Part shown: positions 22,783-34,500 of the stretch, in pieces | How positions within the stretch are numbered: position 1 is the first letter of the stretch | How the letters are laid out: each line of letters begins with the position of its first letter | Source of the DNA: Citrus sinensis | Taxonomy: Eukaryota > Streptophyta > Magnoliopsida > Sapindales > Rutaceae | Reading direction: 5' to 3' | DNA: 64,000 nt | Assembly: GCF_022201045.2 (NCBI RefSeq) | Contig: NC_068557.1 | Coordinates: 5,828,001 to 5,892,000 of the forward strand | Translations under genes and position numbers: made by a program | The notes under the pieces: model-generated | What the model saw: the letters and a program-made list of their open reading frames with translations, nothing else | What the model was told of the DNA's origin: nothing | Databases searched by the model: none

Positions 22783-24614
22783 TCATCTTAGCACCCATAA
22801 ATTCTCTGTTTGTGGAAGTGGATAACATAATTAATAATGTTACATAAATTTTGTGTCAATTTTGTAGTTAAAATATTACCAAATTTATGTACAAAGATCA
22901 GAATCAATTGTTACCACTTTTTACATTTTTGAAATCCATTGCAACCCACGCAGAAAAGTAGGGGCGGCAAAATGCATAAACAAACCGAATTCAAATTGAA
23001 TCATAAACGAATTTAGCTTAAAATTTGCTATTTCAGATTTGATTTGTTTATTAAACGAATTGAAATCTCAGGATTCGAAATCCATTGATCTATTGATTGA
23101 ATACTCGGTTCAACTTGTTTAGTAAAATTAATAAACAAATCAAATTAAATCTAAATTTGTTCATCATATAACAAATACATAACGGATTAAATTGAATATA
23201 AATTCGTTTACAAAAATATAATTAATAATGCCACCTTAAAGAAAAAAAGGATTGGTACGAACTAAGATCTCGTTGAAGGGAGCATCACTCCTTAACTTTT
23301 GAGATACAAGGACACAAGGCCAGTTATCTTGACAGACACAAGATCAAGCAATCACATAACTCACTAGAGGATGAACTTTTAAGTCTTCAAACATTCTGGA
23401 ACTGTAACTCTCCTTCATTTATCGGCCACACCATTAAAATAGTGGCCGAGTTTGGAAGATTTAGAATTCCTTCCGATCAATGCTGTTTCCCCCCAGACCA
23501 TCTAATAATAATACAAGCTTCCCTTCCAGGTTTCAAAGGTTGCTTATACTCTCGGAAAATTCTGTTTGTCCTCAATGCTTCAAGCCTGTAACATTCATTG
23601 CACCAATTCTCCTCTTCAGTGGGAGAGCTGTCAATCGTGCTCTACATCTGATCTTCCATAAATTTTGCCTTCCAAACCACTCATTCCATAATTTGATGCC
23701 CTGTTTAATTTACTATTTTAACTTAGAAGGGGCATCAGTTTGAGGTTTGAAGAATTACTTGAACTGATCTCATCCAATCATCTGCTTTGGAGATAATTGT
23801 GTTCAGATTGCCACCCAATTTGACAAACGCTTTTTGCTACGCAGGTTCTTTGTACTTCTCCTACAAAGCTTCCAGTGTCATCTAGCTTGCTTCTAATGGA
23901 TAATATTTCATTTCAGACCCATAAGAAATTCACTCTTTTGAAATAATAGGGCATTCAGCCTTTCTGGGAACAATCTCACTACGGCTTCATTCAAAACGTG
24001 GTGCTGTAACCGAACGGACTGAAGAAGAGTCAGATCGTGTTGTACAAATTTTACCCATATCTCTTAGTTTGGAATTTTAAATTCGAGCCCCCATCTTTGA
24101 CTCCATGTTCTTTCTTAAGCTCCTTCGCATCTTGTCTTGTCAAGCTGAAGTCATCCATGCTATATGACTATTTATATGGATAACCACCTATTTGTCTTGC
24201 AGAATACCTTCAGTATCTCACCTACATTCAAATTCAGAAGTAATATTATTTTCTCTCTTCAATACGAAGCAAAAAGAGACGAGGTTCTCCATATAATAGA
24301 AAAAAATTTCTACAAAACAATAAAGAATCTGAAACAAGTTCTGTAAAATGCCAACCTCACAATGCTTCTGTTGGGTCTTAGTTCAACCTTATTAAAGCAA
24401 ACAATACAAGAGATATTTTATGTAGTAGGCACAACTACATATATTTATTATCATTCATCTAGTATATCGGTATACAGGCTAGATTTTTATACTCTACTAG
24501 GTGCACATAAGCAAGTCCAGTACAAGCATCAACATTAGTGCATTTACTCCCTGCAAATATTACGACGTGATGCATGTTCAAAGAACACAATCAGGTACTG
24601 ATACAGAAGTGTTC
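22783..24614. other. Intergenic region with unexplained ORF fragments
   Basis: 22960-23230 is an AT-rich stretch with recurring CGAATT/AAACGAAT motifs. 23240-24340 has higher GC and short ORFs on both strands, for example minus-strand MDDFSLTRQDAKELKKEHGV near 24150-24095. This might be a gene fragment, but no family is recognised and stops interrupt every frame. Confidence 0.4.
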
Positions 24615-24905
24615 TTTTTTTTTTTAATACTAACATTACAGTCAGTCAACTGCTGATATTACTACCAATTGTAAACTTATAATGAAAGTATTTATGGAAC
24701 TAGTTATGTTTGAGGGGTGACCAGTTATATTCAAAAGGTGTTTACTCCACTCACATTTCGTAAGAAAAAAGACTGATTTTACTCAATTATTCCTTAAATA
24801 AGGGAGGAATTAAATCCTCATATTTCAATATGAAGGCTTGAACTATAGAGACTCGAACTGCTACCCTCACAGCTCACCACTCAACCAAAGGCCAAGTGGC
24901 AATGA
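24615..24905 (-). mobile_element. tRNA-derived SINE-like element
   Basis: On the minus strand, GCCACTTGGCCTTTGGTTGA leads into GTGG, giving an A-box-like TGGTTGAGTGG. About 35 bp on comes a B-box-like AGTTCGAGTCTC. A roughly 220-bp body follows and ends in an 11-base A run (T run at 24615-24625 on plus). Length and layout fit a plant SINE. The body motif GTGAGTGGAGTAAACACC recurs in the repeats at 0.8-1.4 kb. No target duplication verified. Confidence 0.55.
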
Positions 24906-25257
24906 TAAAATGGTTAACAAGAGTATTTCTACCTAAATTTGCCTAGTAGTGGCCATAGCTTTTGACCTATTATATGATGGCACTATCTTTTTTTTTTTTA
25001 AAAAAAATAAAATTATGTACTACATTGAGATTCCATTGAAATTTCAATGAACGATTAATTTAAAGGAAATGGTTCTTGTGATAAAAAATTTCCAAAGTAC
25101 ACTACACTTTGGTGAGTATCAGTCTCATTTTTGTTTATGACATGAATTTGTCCTGTTTGGACACAGGACATCACATACCTTGTGCTAATGCTGCTGTTTG
25201 CACAATAATAACAACCTTTCTCATAGGTTCCGCTCTTCCACCATCTGCATCACGTAC

Positions 25258-25701
25258 GATGACTAAAGACACATTGAACTTACGATTGGGGTACATGATA
25301 CACTCTTCTGATAATACAGTACCGAATGCGTATTCGTTTTTTGTCTCTCTATTGGCCCGCCTTTGGTCTTTCGTATGGGTGTGTTTCCAGCCACTAATCG
25401 TGCTAGGAGCAACCAATGAAAATAGAGTTACAAGTTCTAGGGCAAAGGAGAAACAACCTGGGCTTTTGAACATGAAGCTTGAGGACACGAATGGGGCTTC
25501 GGTCGATAGTCTTTCTCTTCTGTTTCGCCTTGGAATGCCTATTTACAAGGGATTATGGTAGTTTACTACTTACTTTCATATAGCCACTTACACCTAAGCG
25601 GTTCAACTCAGGTGAGGCTGTGCACAGGTCTGAGCAACCTGGATGACTAAAGACATATGGAACTTCTGATTGGGTTACACGATACACTCCTCTGATCATA
25701 C
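25258..25701. repeat. Pair of ~61-bp direct repeats 384 bp apart
   Basis: GATGACTAAAGACAxATxGAACTT ... TACACTCxTCTGATxATAC occurs at 25258-25318 and 25642-25701 with about 80% identity. The pair lies just downstream of the PPR gene's stop codon and may fall in its 3'UTR. The ORFs here (25109-25561 plus, 25171-25488 minus) resemble no family I know. Confidence 0.6.
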
Positions 25702-25731
25702 TTCCAGCGAAACATAGCATCTATTGCAATT

Positions 25732-27603
25732 TTATTCCACCTGAAATTTGCGCTCCATTCCTTTCCATAAACTATGGATCATATACTTGCACGTAAGATT
25801 ATTTGGTGCAAACCCTAGTCTCAGAAATCTTTTCTGCAGCTCCATTAATTTTGATAAATCACCATCTTCAGCAAACATGTTGAAAACTGCATTGTAACTT
25901 TCAGTATCATAAATTTGAAATTTCTTTGCGAAGAAGCCCAATAATGCTTCAGCTTTATTAACATCCTTTTCCATGCAGTACCCATTTATTAATACACGGC
26001 ATATTTGTGAGTCAGGTAGCATGCCAGACTCAAGCATTTCATCCATCAATGATACAGCCTCTCCACTTCTGCCTATTCCACAGAAGCAGCATATAAGAGC
26101 TCTATACGTAGAAAGACTTGGTTTTATATTCCTATCCACCATCTCATCTTTTAGAAGCAAGGCATCTGCCACTGAATCACATTTGCAAAGGGACTCCATC
26201 AATTCATTGTAGATTTCCAAACTAGGCACATAGCCATCCTGACCAATCCTTTCCAGAAGACTCGTGGCTGCAAATGGCCGATTATCTTGGCACAAGGCAA
26301 CTATTAGATAGTCATAAATATCCCGAGAGATTGAGACTCCAAATCTCTGAAGCTCAACAACCAAATTCAGAGCTGAAAGCAGCCTGCCCTCTTTTCCATA
26401 TCCCTGAACAATAATCTGACAAGTAAAAGTATCTGGATAAATTCCATTCCCCATCATCTCATAGAGCAATGATTTTGACTCTTGCATCTTTCCCTCCTTG
26501 CAATAGGCAAAAATAAGAGTGTTATATGAAACAATGTCAGGACTCAACCCTCTGTGAACCATCCGATGGAATAGCTGATGAGCTTCTCTCACCTTCCCCT
26601 CTTTACAAAGACCATTCATCAGTGTAGTATATGTAACCAAATCTGGCAACACATTTCTCCTGTACATGATCCGATACAAATAAAATGCATCATTTAACCT
26701 CCCTTTCTTACAGTAGCTACTTATCAGTGTATTATATGTCACCAAGTCCGGATCGAACCCTTCTTCTTCGATCTTTTCCAAAAATCCATTCACCTTATCC
26801 ACATCTCCATTCTTGCAAAACACATGAGTCAATATATTGAAAGTATGTGTATTTGGGCATATCCCAATTCTCCCCATCTCCTCATAAACTTGCCAACACT
26901 GATCAATACAATTTAACTTCAACAGGCCATTTAAAAGAAAATTGCAAGAAACAATGCTAGGCTGAAAACCAACATCCACAGTCTTTCTAAAAGTCTTAAA
27001 ACTTTCTCTAATCAAACCCACTTTCACATAAGCCTTAATAAGCATATCAAAAACAACAGGATCCCAATTACAATCTTCTGTACACGAAATCAAATCCTGG
27101 AAAACATCTACACTATGTGGACAATCTTTAACCAACTCAACCAATTCACACAACATTTTCATTGCGAAAGAGAACTTATTGTTCCAAGCTAATATATGAA
27201 CAATGAGGCAATAGTTACTGCTAGTAGGTTTAATTTCCAGATCATTTTTAACCCAGTTAAAGAAAGTGAGGGCTGATACCGAATCAGACTGGCATCTCAA
27301 CAAAACCCTTGAAATTTCATGAGCACCCAGATGAGGAAGAAGGGGTTTTAAGTCATCCTGAAGAAGGGTCAAATGGGAATCCCCCTTTTTGAGGGATGAA
27401 CAAATGAGATCGACAATTTTGTTGGGGTTCTGAGTTTCAGGAAGAAAATTGTAAAGTGGGTTGGACAGTGATTTGTGCTCAGAATCTTCTATGATTTGCA
27501 GAGAATATGAAGATGAAGCCGAAGAAGAAGAAGAAGAAGAAAAGGCTAGTTTCGATATAAAATTTATGTAAAAGGATTGCTTTTTAGGTGAAATGACGAG
27601 CAT
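25732..27603 (-). CDS. P-class pentatricopeptide repeat (PPR) protein
   Basis: Single intronless ORF of 623 aa, as is usual for plant PPR genes. The N terminus MLVISPKKQSFYINFISK, followed by a poly-Ser stretch, has few acidic residues and looks like an organellar (probably mitochondrial) presequence. Twelve consecutive 35-residue motifs run from about residue 181 to 600, for example DLVTYNTLISSYCKKGRLND and DLVTYTTLMNGLCKEGKV. No E, DYW, SMR or LAGLIDADG domain follows, so it is P-class. Such proteins bind specific organellar RNAs and act in stabilisation, splicing or translation. Target unknown. It resembles At5g40400-like proteins from memory, not verified. It is followed downstream on the same strand by nothing recognisable. 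Confidence 0.92.
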   Translation of the reverse strand: MLVISPKKQSFYINFISKLAFSSSSSSSASSSYSLQIIEDSEHKSLSNPLYNFLPETQNPNKIVDLICSSLKKGDSHLTLLQDDLKPLLPHLGAHEISRVLLRCQSDSVSALTFFNWVKNDLEIKPTSSNYCLIVHILAWNNKFSFAMKMLCELVELVKDCPHSVDVFQDLISCTEDCNWDPVVFDMLIKAYVKVGLIRESFKTFRKTVDVGFQPSIVSCNFLLNGLLKLNCIDQCWQVYEEMGRIGICPNTHTFNILTHVFCKNGDVDKVNGFLEKIEEEGFDPDLVTYNTLISSYCKKGRLNDAFYLYRIMYRRNVLPDLVTYTTLMNGLCKEGKVREAHQLFHRMVHRGLSPDIVSYNTLIFAYCKEGKMQESKSLLYEMMGNGIYPDTFTCQIIVQGYGKEGRLLSALNLVVELQRFGVSISRDIYDYLIVALCQDNRPFAATSLLERIGQDGYVPSLEIYNELMESLCKCDSVADALLLKDEMVDRNIKPSLSTYRALICCFCGIGRSGEAVSLMDEMLESGMLPDSQICRVLINGYCMEKDVNKAEALLGFFAKKFQIYDTESYNAVFNMFAEDGDLSKLMELQKRFLRLGFAPNNLTCKYMIHSLWKGMERKFQVE

Positions 27604-28558
27604 TTTTTACCAATGGATTTTTTAATTGAAGCTTAATAAATTCATCCGCAGGTAATAATTACCGAAAGAAAGAGAGACTCGAAGTCTCGAACCAGAAGCA
27701 GGCTTCGTATACCTGACTATTTCTGATCTTCACAATCTAACATTGGGGTCCCTAATATTTTATTATTTTTTAAGGGGCATTTGTCTTTCATTTGTATCAA
27801 ATACGCCCCTAAGTTCCACCCGAATAACAGTTTTTTATTCATAGTCTCATAACGGAGTGCAACCATAATTTGGTAATGTTTACGCTTTTCAAATAATATA
27901 TCTCCGAAACTTCAATCCAACGCAACCTGTAATCGATTGCAATTATGAGTTGAGTGAGGCCGCCACATTTTGGATGATGGAAGGGTTGAACAAATCAACA
28001 AATTATTTCACTAGTAATCAAAGTATTACCGTTTGAAATATGAATGACGTATCACTTGAGATGAATATTTCGTGTCCTTCATTATGTTCGCAGAGATGAG
28101 AAAAATCCACGCCATAGGGATCTCTATATGCTAGCGAGTTCAAAACTGGGAATTTTGCTCTCCTTGAATGCCCAGTTATTAGTTATAGAATGCAATTTAA
28201 TAGCTCCAGTTCACTAATGTTTAGACAAGTGACTTTTCAGTGCGAATATGGAACTGGTATTCTAGCAACCGTCATTATTAATCTAGTGCTTAACTAGATG
28301 CCGTGATGATAATTTAACTAGGACCAGAAGGCTTTTATCGTAAGAAAGACATAACATCAAATCTCAAATCTACTTCGATGAGAACTTGTGACCTGATAAT
28401 GTTGCATTCAAGAACCAGAAAAAAACTATATCTTCACACAACAAAATATACATATATACAGCAGCTTGAAAAAATTAGATTTACTTGCATAATGGCTGTT
28501 GCTAATGATGAGAAAGCCTTGATGTAATGACAAATCTTTTACAGAACATGGTCATATT
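27604..28558. other. Spacer between the PPR start and the RST1 stop
   Basis: About 950 bp that must hold the PPR promoter/5'UTR and the RST1 3'UTR; both genes are on the minus strand. No ORF or transposon ends recognised. Confidence 0.5.
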
Positions 28559-31500
28559 TCACCTGACCAACATATTGCTGAGCCTAAGCTGCTTTTCAGG
28601 AGGCAAGTAATCTTTCAAAGATATGCAGGCACGGTGCATCACATGTAATAAAAGAGCAGCCATGTCATTCTCACTTTCATCAATTGGTTGTGTGCTAGGT
28701 GATGACTGACTGGAGGTTACATCAGTTACCACCCAATTATAAATGCGTTCAGTTGATGCCCAAAGATAAGACATGAATGGTTCCGCAACAGTTTCCCAAC
28801 CGGGTTTTGATAGAAGAGAAGGGAGGGTCACTGGTAGATCATTCAACACAGTAGAAGAGTCCAGAATCAGAAAAGGCATATATCTGCAGCAGCTACCGGA
28901 GAGAAGACCAACAAACTGCAGTGCCTGCAGGACAATGAAAGATTACTTTTAATGAAAAAAGCATCAAAACAAAGAGATTCAATTTGCTAACTCACAAAAA
29001 GGCGGGTTTATCTCCCCATTTATCATCATTATTCAATCAAAAAGAGCAAGCCACCCAACTGAAACAGAGGCATGACTATTACTTAAATAGAAAGCAAAAA
29101 GGCAGGGATCATTAAGGTAGTCAGTGAACAATTTTGAACACACTCAACCTAAGGAAACACAAATATATATAGATCAGGTCAATATAAACAAAGTGATATT
29201 AGCCCAACTGCAAACATGCCATAATTATATTAAAACATACATATTCTTCACTAATCCAAGTGGCACTAAAGTAAATTTCTACATGGCACACACATTGATT
29301 TTTATTGGAAAAGTTCACGAGTAACTGGTTCAGTATCTACCGTCAAAGGATAACATGAAACGCAGCTAATTTCGATGGTGTCAACAAGCCACTGTCTTCT
29401 GACACCTTCTTCTGCATGTTGCAGAGCAGCAACAACTTCAATAAGTACGTCCCAGACACCTGAAATACAAAGTCAATTGTAGTTGACAGTGTTACAGCAT
29501 ATTTGAACAAGGATCGCATAGAAATTCTCTTCTATTTTTGTTTTTTACATTTTTTATTTTTGATATCTTGAAATCCTCAACCTTTCAGTGTTCACAGAGC
29601 TTTAAACTGGCAAGTTCAAAGGATAAAAATGTCCCTTGGGTGGTCCCAACGGGTTTCCAAGCCCAGACCTTTTGGCTAGACTCAAGACCCTAAGGGTTTA
29701 AACTGTCTTTTATATTGTGACAAATGTTTCCAGTTTTGAAGTAAATGACTTGTTCATATATCCTTTATTTCATATGTTCTACAGAGAATCTCACCAAGTG
29801 ATTTGAAGTTCAATATGTAAGCTTTTAGCTTTCCGAGCTCAGTCAATGGGAAGGAACCAATTCTAACTAGCTTGGCTTTTGCTTGCATCTTTTTCACCAC
29901 CTCACTCAACTGGACATCTCCTTGCAATGGATTCACATGTAAAACCTGCATGGTGATCGTAGCTGTTACTAATGACCATTTAATGACAGATGATCAAAAT
30001 GAATTCTTTTAGCACAACCTCAACAACTTTTAATTTTAATATAACAACAAAAAATCAAGGCAGTCTTCTAAACATTTTGGCCAATATTGCAGGATCAAGT
30101 TGCCGCTCACATGATCTCAATATCAATGAAGGCAGTGAAGCAGGAAACTTGAAATGAAAAGAATCACTTCAGTAATGTAAAACTGGAGAGAGAGAAATAA
30201 TCATACCTGCAGAAAGTCCAATACCCATTCTCGTCGAGCCTTCCCTAGGCATCTAACTGCCGCAGACCACTCCTCCACCAGATTCTTTTGATTCACTCCT
30301 ATGATGGCAGCATATTGTAATGCAGGCAACAAGGCAAAAAGAACCTCCATGCACCTTTCCATGTTAGGAATGTGCTCTAGAGAGTCAAGAGAAGCTTCTT
30401 CCAAACAATGATGGAGACCATTCCAAAACGAAACTCGTAGGAAGCTTTTCTGATCAGGATTATACACTTGGTACGAAGTAACTGAAAATAAATAGTCTGC
30501 CATATCATCAAATAGTTTCTCAAGCCTTGAACCTGAGAACAATTTTATCAGGTCCGCCAAATGGAAGAGCAAAGTTGCCTGTAAGTTCAGCTCAAGTGTT
30601 TTGAACCTAGGTAGATCAGACAGTTCATCGAGGAAAGATAGAAGCGGATGAAATTGGTTGGCATGAGCTAGTGAAAACTGTATACATTCCTCTCTAAGGA
30701 TTCCTCTCTTATAAGCAGAGTCTGGTGGCAATCCCTTAGCAATCTGGGCCTCATATCTCATGCAGCATCTGATAATTGCTCCCCAATCCAAGGTTGGCAG
30801 TCTGGGTGCTCGTGTAAGACACCGTAAAATAGTTGATACTGTTACAACACGTGCAGTGGCATCTGTCTGGAGTTCAAAGAGAAGATAATATATATGATCA
30901 GCAGAAGTAATTATACATTTTAAGGGACAAAAAATTATGTCCCCAGGCAGATGGGTTTTTTTATTTTTCTACAAGTGTGTGAACACACGTGTGCATAATG
31001 TGTGTCTGAGTGTGAGAAACAGAGAGGTTCATATCAAGAATGAAAGAAGCAAGAGCAAAAAATACTGGTGATGAACCTGATAATGTAATGAAATGCTCAA
31101 AAATAAAGGCAGAAGAAAATCCCTTCATACTAAGTAATAACCACCACAAGAAAATATGCTGAAAATGATACCCATTTGCACACATACACCATGCATGTTA
31201 GTGCATGTTTGGAATTGTGGTGAATTGCCAAATAATTACTTATTTGACAATCTACACCCAAATTATGTTTAGGTTGTTAAATTATTTTTACAAAAACAGC
31301 TGATTTGGGTTCTTTTACCCAATACACTAGCAATCATCAAATTATCAAGCATAATTTGGGAGTAGATTGTCAAGTAAGTAATTATTTGACAATCCACCGC
31401 AATCCCAAACATGCACTAAGACATTCTATACTGGGAACAAAATAGAGCTCTCTCAACAAACAACTTCAGAACTTCTAGTCTGATACCCAATCTGTGGTCT

Positions 31501-34500
31501 TGAAAGGATACAAATAATGGAAAATAAGCCCAACCACCTAAAAGGCATAAGTTGAGACTTTTAAGGCCTAAGACACTTTGACAGTTGATGGTGGAATACT
31601 AGCAGTATCCAGAAACCAATAGCTGGCTCAAGACAAATAAGGATGGTTTTTTTGAGGCACTGACAGAACAGAAATAACAGCTTGCAACAAAAAGATAAGA
31701 GAAAAAATACCTATTTCATGTAGCCAAATAATGGAGGTCCCTCAGACTACTTGCAAATGCATTCCCTTTTCTTGCACATAAGTCATCCAATTCAACAGGA
31801 TTGATATTTTAATTCAATACATGGCATCACAACAAACTAGCTAGAGCTTACTCCTTCCACTAATGAAATAATGTTTCCCCTAGCCCTGTAGTAGCTGTTC
31901 TTTCCTATGTCAGCTTATCACAGAATTTATCTGTTTTGAAAATTCAATTTTGTACCGTTTCATTTTCTCGAAAATGATTAATAAATGTGAATGCACTAGA
32001 CACTGCTTACTTAAAGTGATAACTTCCTAAAGAGGGGCACTCTAGGATATAAAATACAAAGGATACATAGAAAAAGAAAAAAAAAAAGAACATCTGTTTA
32101 CTACCAAGAAGTCAAATACTAGATTGAAAATTTCAAGATAAATGAAATCAATGTAATTATTATCAAGAAAAGGAAAGAAAGAAAAGAGAGTGAAATAATT
32201 GTCTGAAAGAACCGAAAGAAGAAATCTGCCTGAGAGAATAAAGATGCATCAGTTTAGGACGATTGTTAGAATTTAAGTGAGTGACCTACCCCAGAATAAT
32301 TAAGATGGCTTAACCACAGACCAAGCTTCATGACCACATTGTCGTCGGAGAAACGTTGAGAAACAGATTTTGAACCTAATAAATCAGCCTTGATATTGTT
32401 GTCAGTATTTAGTAGTTCTTTTGACCAAAGATGACATCGAAGAAATGACATTGCCCATGCCGCATACTGCTGCAGTTGATGGTCATCAGAAGTTTGAGCC
32501 ACAAGAAACATCTCTTGCATCAATGATGTCACATGTTGTTCACAAACAGGATCTGAAAAGAGAGGACCCAGGGTATAAGGATGTTCCTGTCAAGCAAAAT
32601 TATGAAATTTAGTTGCATAACTGAGCAAGCAGTGCCAAGTTGGGAGGCGTACAAGATGAGAAGGAACAAGCACATGGGCATGTGCAAATACTGGTTACAG
32701 CTATAAGGCATGACTACCTTTTGTGCACATCCAGCACGCATAGATGAGTTCAAAGGATCAACATGTATAAGATATCCAGCGCCTGCTCCCAAAGCATTAA
32801 CAACTCCAAGCATCCCACCCAGATGGATGATAGGAGGGTAAGGATTAGAGTAACATTTTCTAAACAATTCTAGAAAAGCATTTACGTAATCAACATTTAA
32901 AGAATGCGCCCCTTCATTGAAAATGCAGGCAAGAAGGCTTCCAGCTCCAACACATGATGCCATCAGAAGGCTTTTATGAAAGTTGCCAGATTTATTAACA
33001 GATAATAACTCAGAGATAAGTTCCCTATAGCCATGCACAAGATGGTTCAGTTCTTTATCATCCATCAATTCTACTCCTCGACAGAAAGCCACTATAATGG
33101 GAAGTGCCAAAGAGGATCCAACAGATAAAACTATCTCAGATCTTTCACCTCCAGAACCATAATTTTCGACCAGAGAATTTACATGAGGAATCCAGGAAAC
33201 AATTAAGTCTTTTATCTTCAGCACAACATCATGTTTCCCAGCTCTGTATATTACACTAATGGAGCTTGCTAAACCAATGACAAGTCCAGCAACACCCCAT
33301 ATGTCATCCTCCAAGCCATCATCCGAAAATTCAGAAGTTACATTCATCTTTACATCACAAGTCTTCACAGGAAAATGAGCAGAGAGACCTTCTAGAATTT
33401 TAGATGAAGAGGGAGCTAGCTGGAATATCATCATAGATAACGCTTTCACTGTCCTTCCCAGTAATTCCATTTCTTCTATCTTGTAGGTTTCCTTGTCCAA
33501 GTTAGTGCCATCAGCAGCTGCAGCCCAGGTTAGAAGATCTTGGCATGAAAATCCCAAGCCAATCCCACAGGCTCCTCTAACAAGGATGCTTCTGCTACTA
33601 CTCAAAACCTGAAAGCATGCAATTTAAGTGCTGTAGAGCATCAACAATTCATAATGCATATTAAGTTATCTTCACTACCAGAACGAGAAGCAGGTCATCT
33701 CCTCTACTGATTATTCTTTACTTAGGTGCTTTTCCATTTGGCTATTGGTGGATTCTTTATTCCTGTTCTATTCTTTATTTTTGTTCTTTTTGTAGACAAA
33801 ATAAACTGTACATGACATGATGTTTTTCTTCTCAGTGATGACCAATATTTGGAAAGACAACAGACTATGGCTTTCAGAATCACACATTTAGTTTTCTTTT
33901 TCACCAATGCAGTTTTTCTGTTCAAATGCAAGAGTTTATTTAGTATCCGAAGAGGCAAATTAGTAGAAAGAAACTCATCATGAAGTATCCAAGAGAGATA
34001 TCACGAGGAAGACAAAAATCCAAAGGACAGTAATGACCATAGGACAGGGAATTATTATTATTATTTTTTGGTTGTTCAAAAATAAAGACGAGAGGAACAG
34101 GTTGGAATACCCAAACACCATACACACAAGCACTATCAACAAGAAAATTCCTTTAATTCTATCCCTCTCAATCCTCCAAAATGGTAAATGATCACATCTT
34201 GAAGAAAAACAATTTGCTTTAGGTTCAATACAAAAGTTCCAATTCTTCCTTCAACATTTTTCATCTTCAAGATGAATCAAAGGCTGAAACTTTGGGTCAA
34301 AGACTGCTACTTAAGATGGGTGATATTGGAGTAGTCAAAGAAACTACAATCTAAAACATAACCCTCAATCGTGTTGGAAAATTGAAGAATTCAACAAAAA
34401 AGAATTGCAAGATTGTGGTAACAACAAACTACTTGACACAGAAAAAGATATCAGAAATTTTTTTTTTTAAAATATCACAAATTTTGTATCTAAGTCAAGC

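Noticed and set aside
25109..25561. 150-aa plus-strand ORF and overlapping 105-aa minus-strand ORF
   Set aside because: No family resemblance, and the region contains a duplicated segment; open frames are likely chance.
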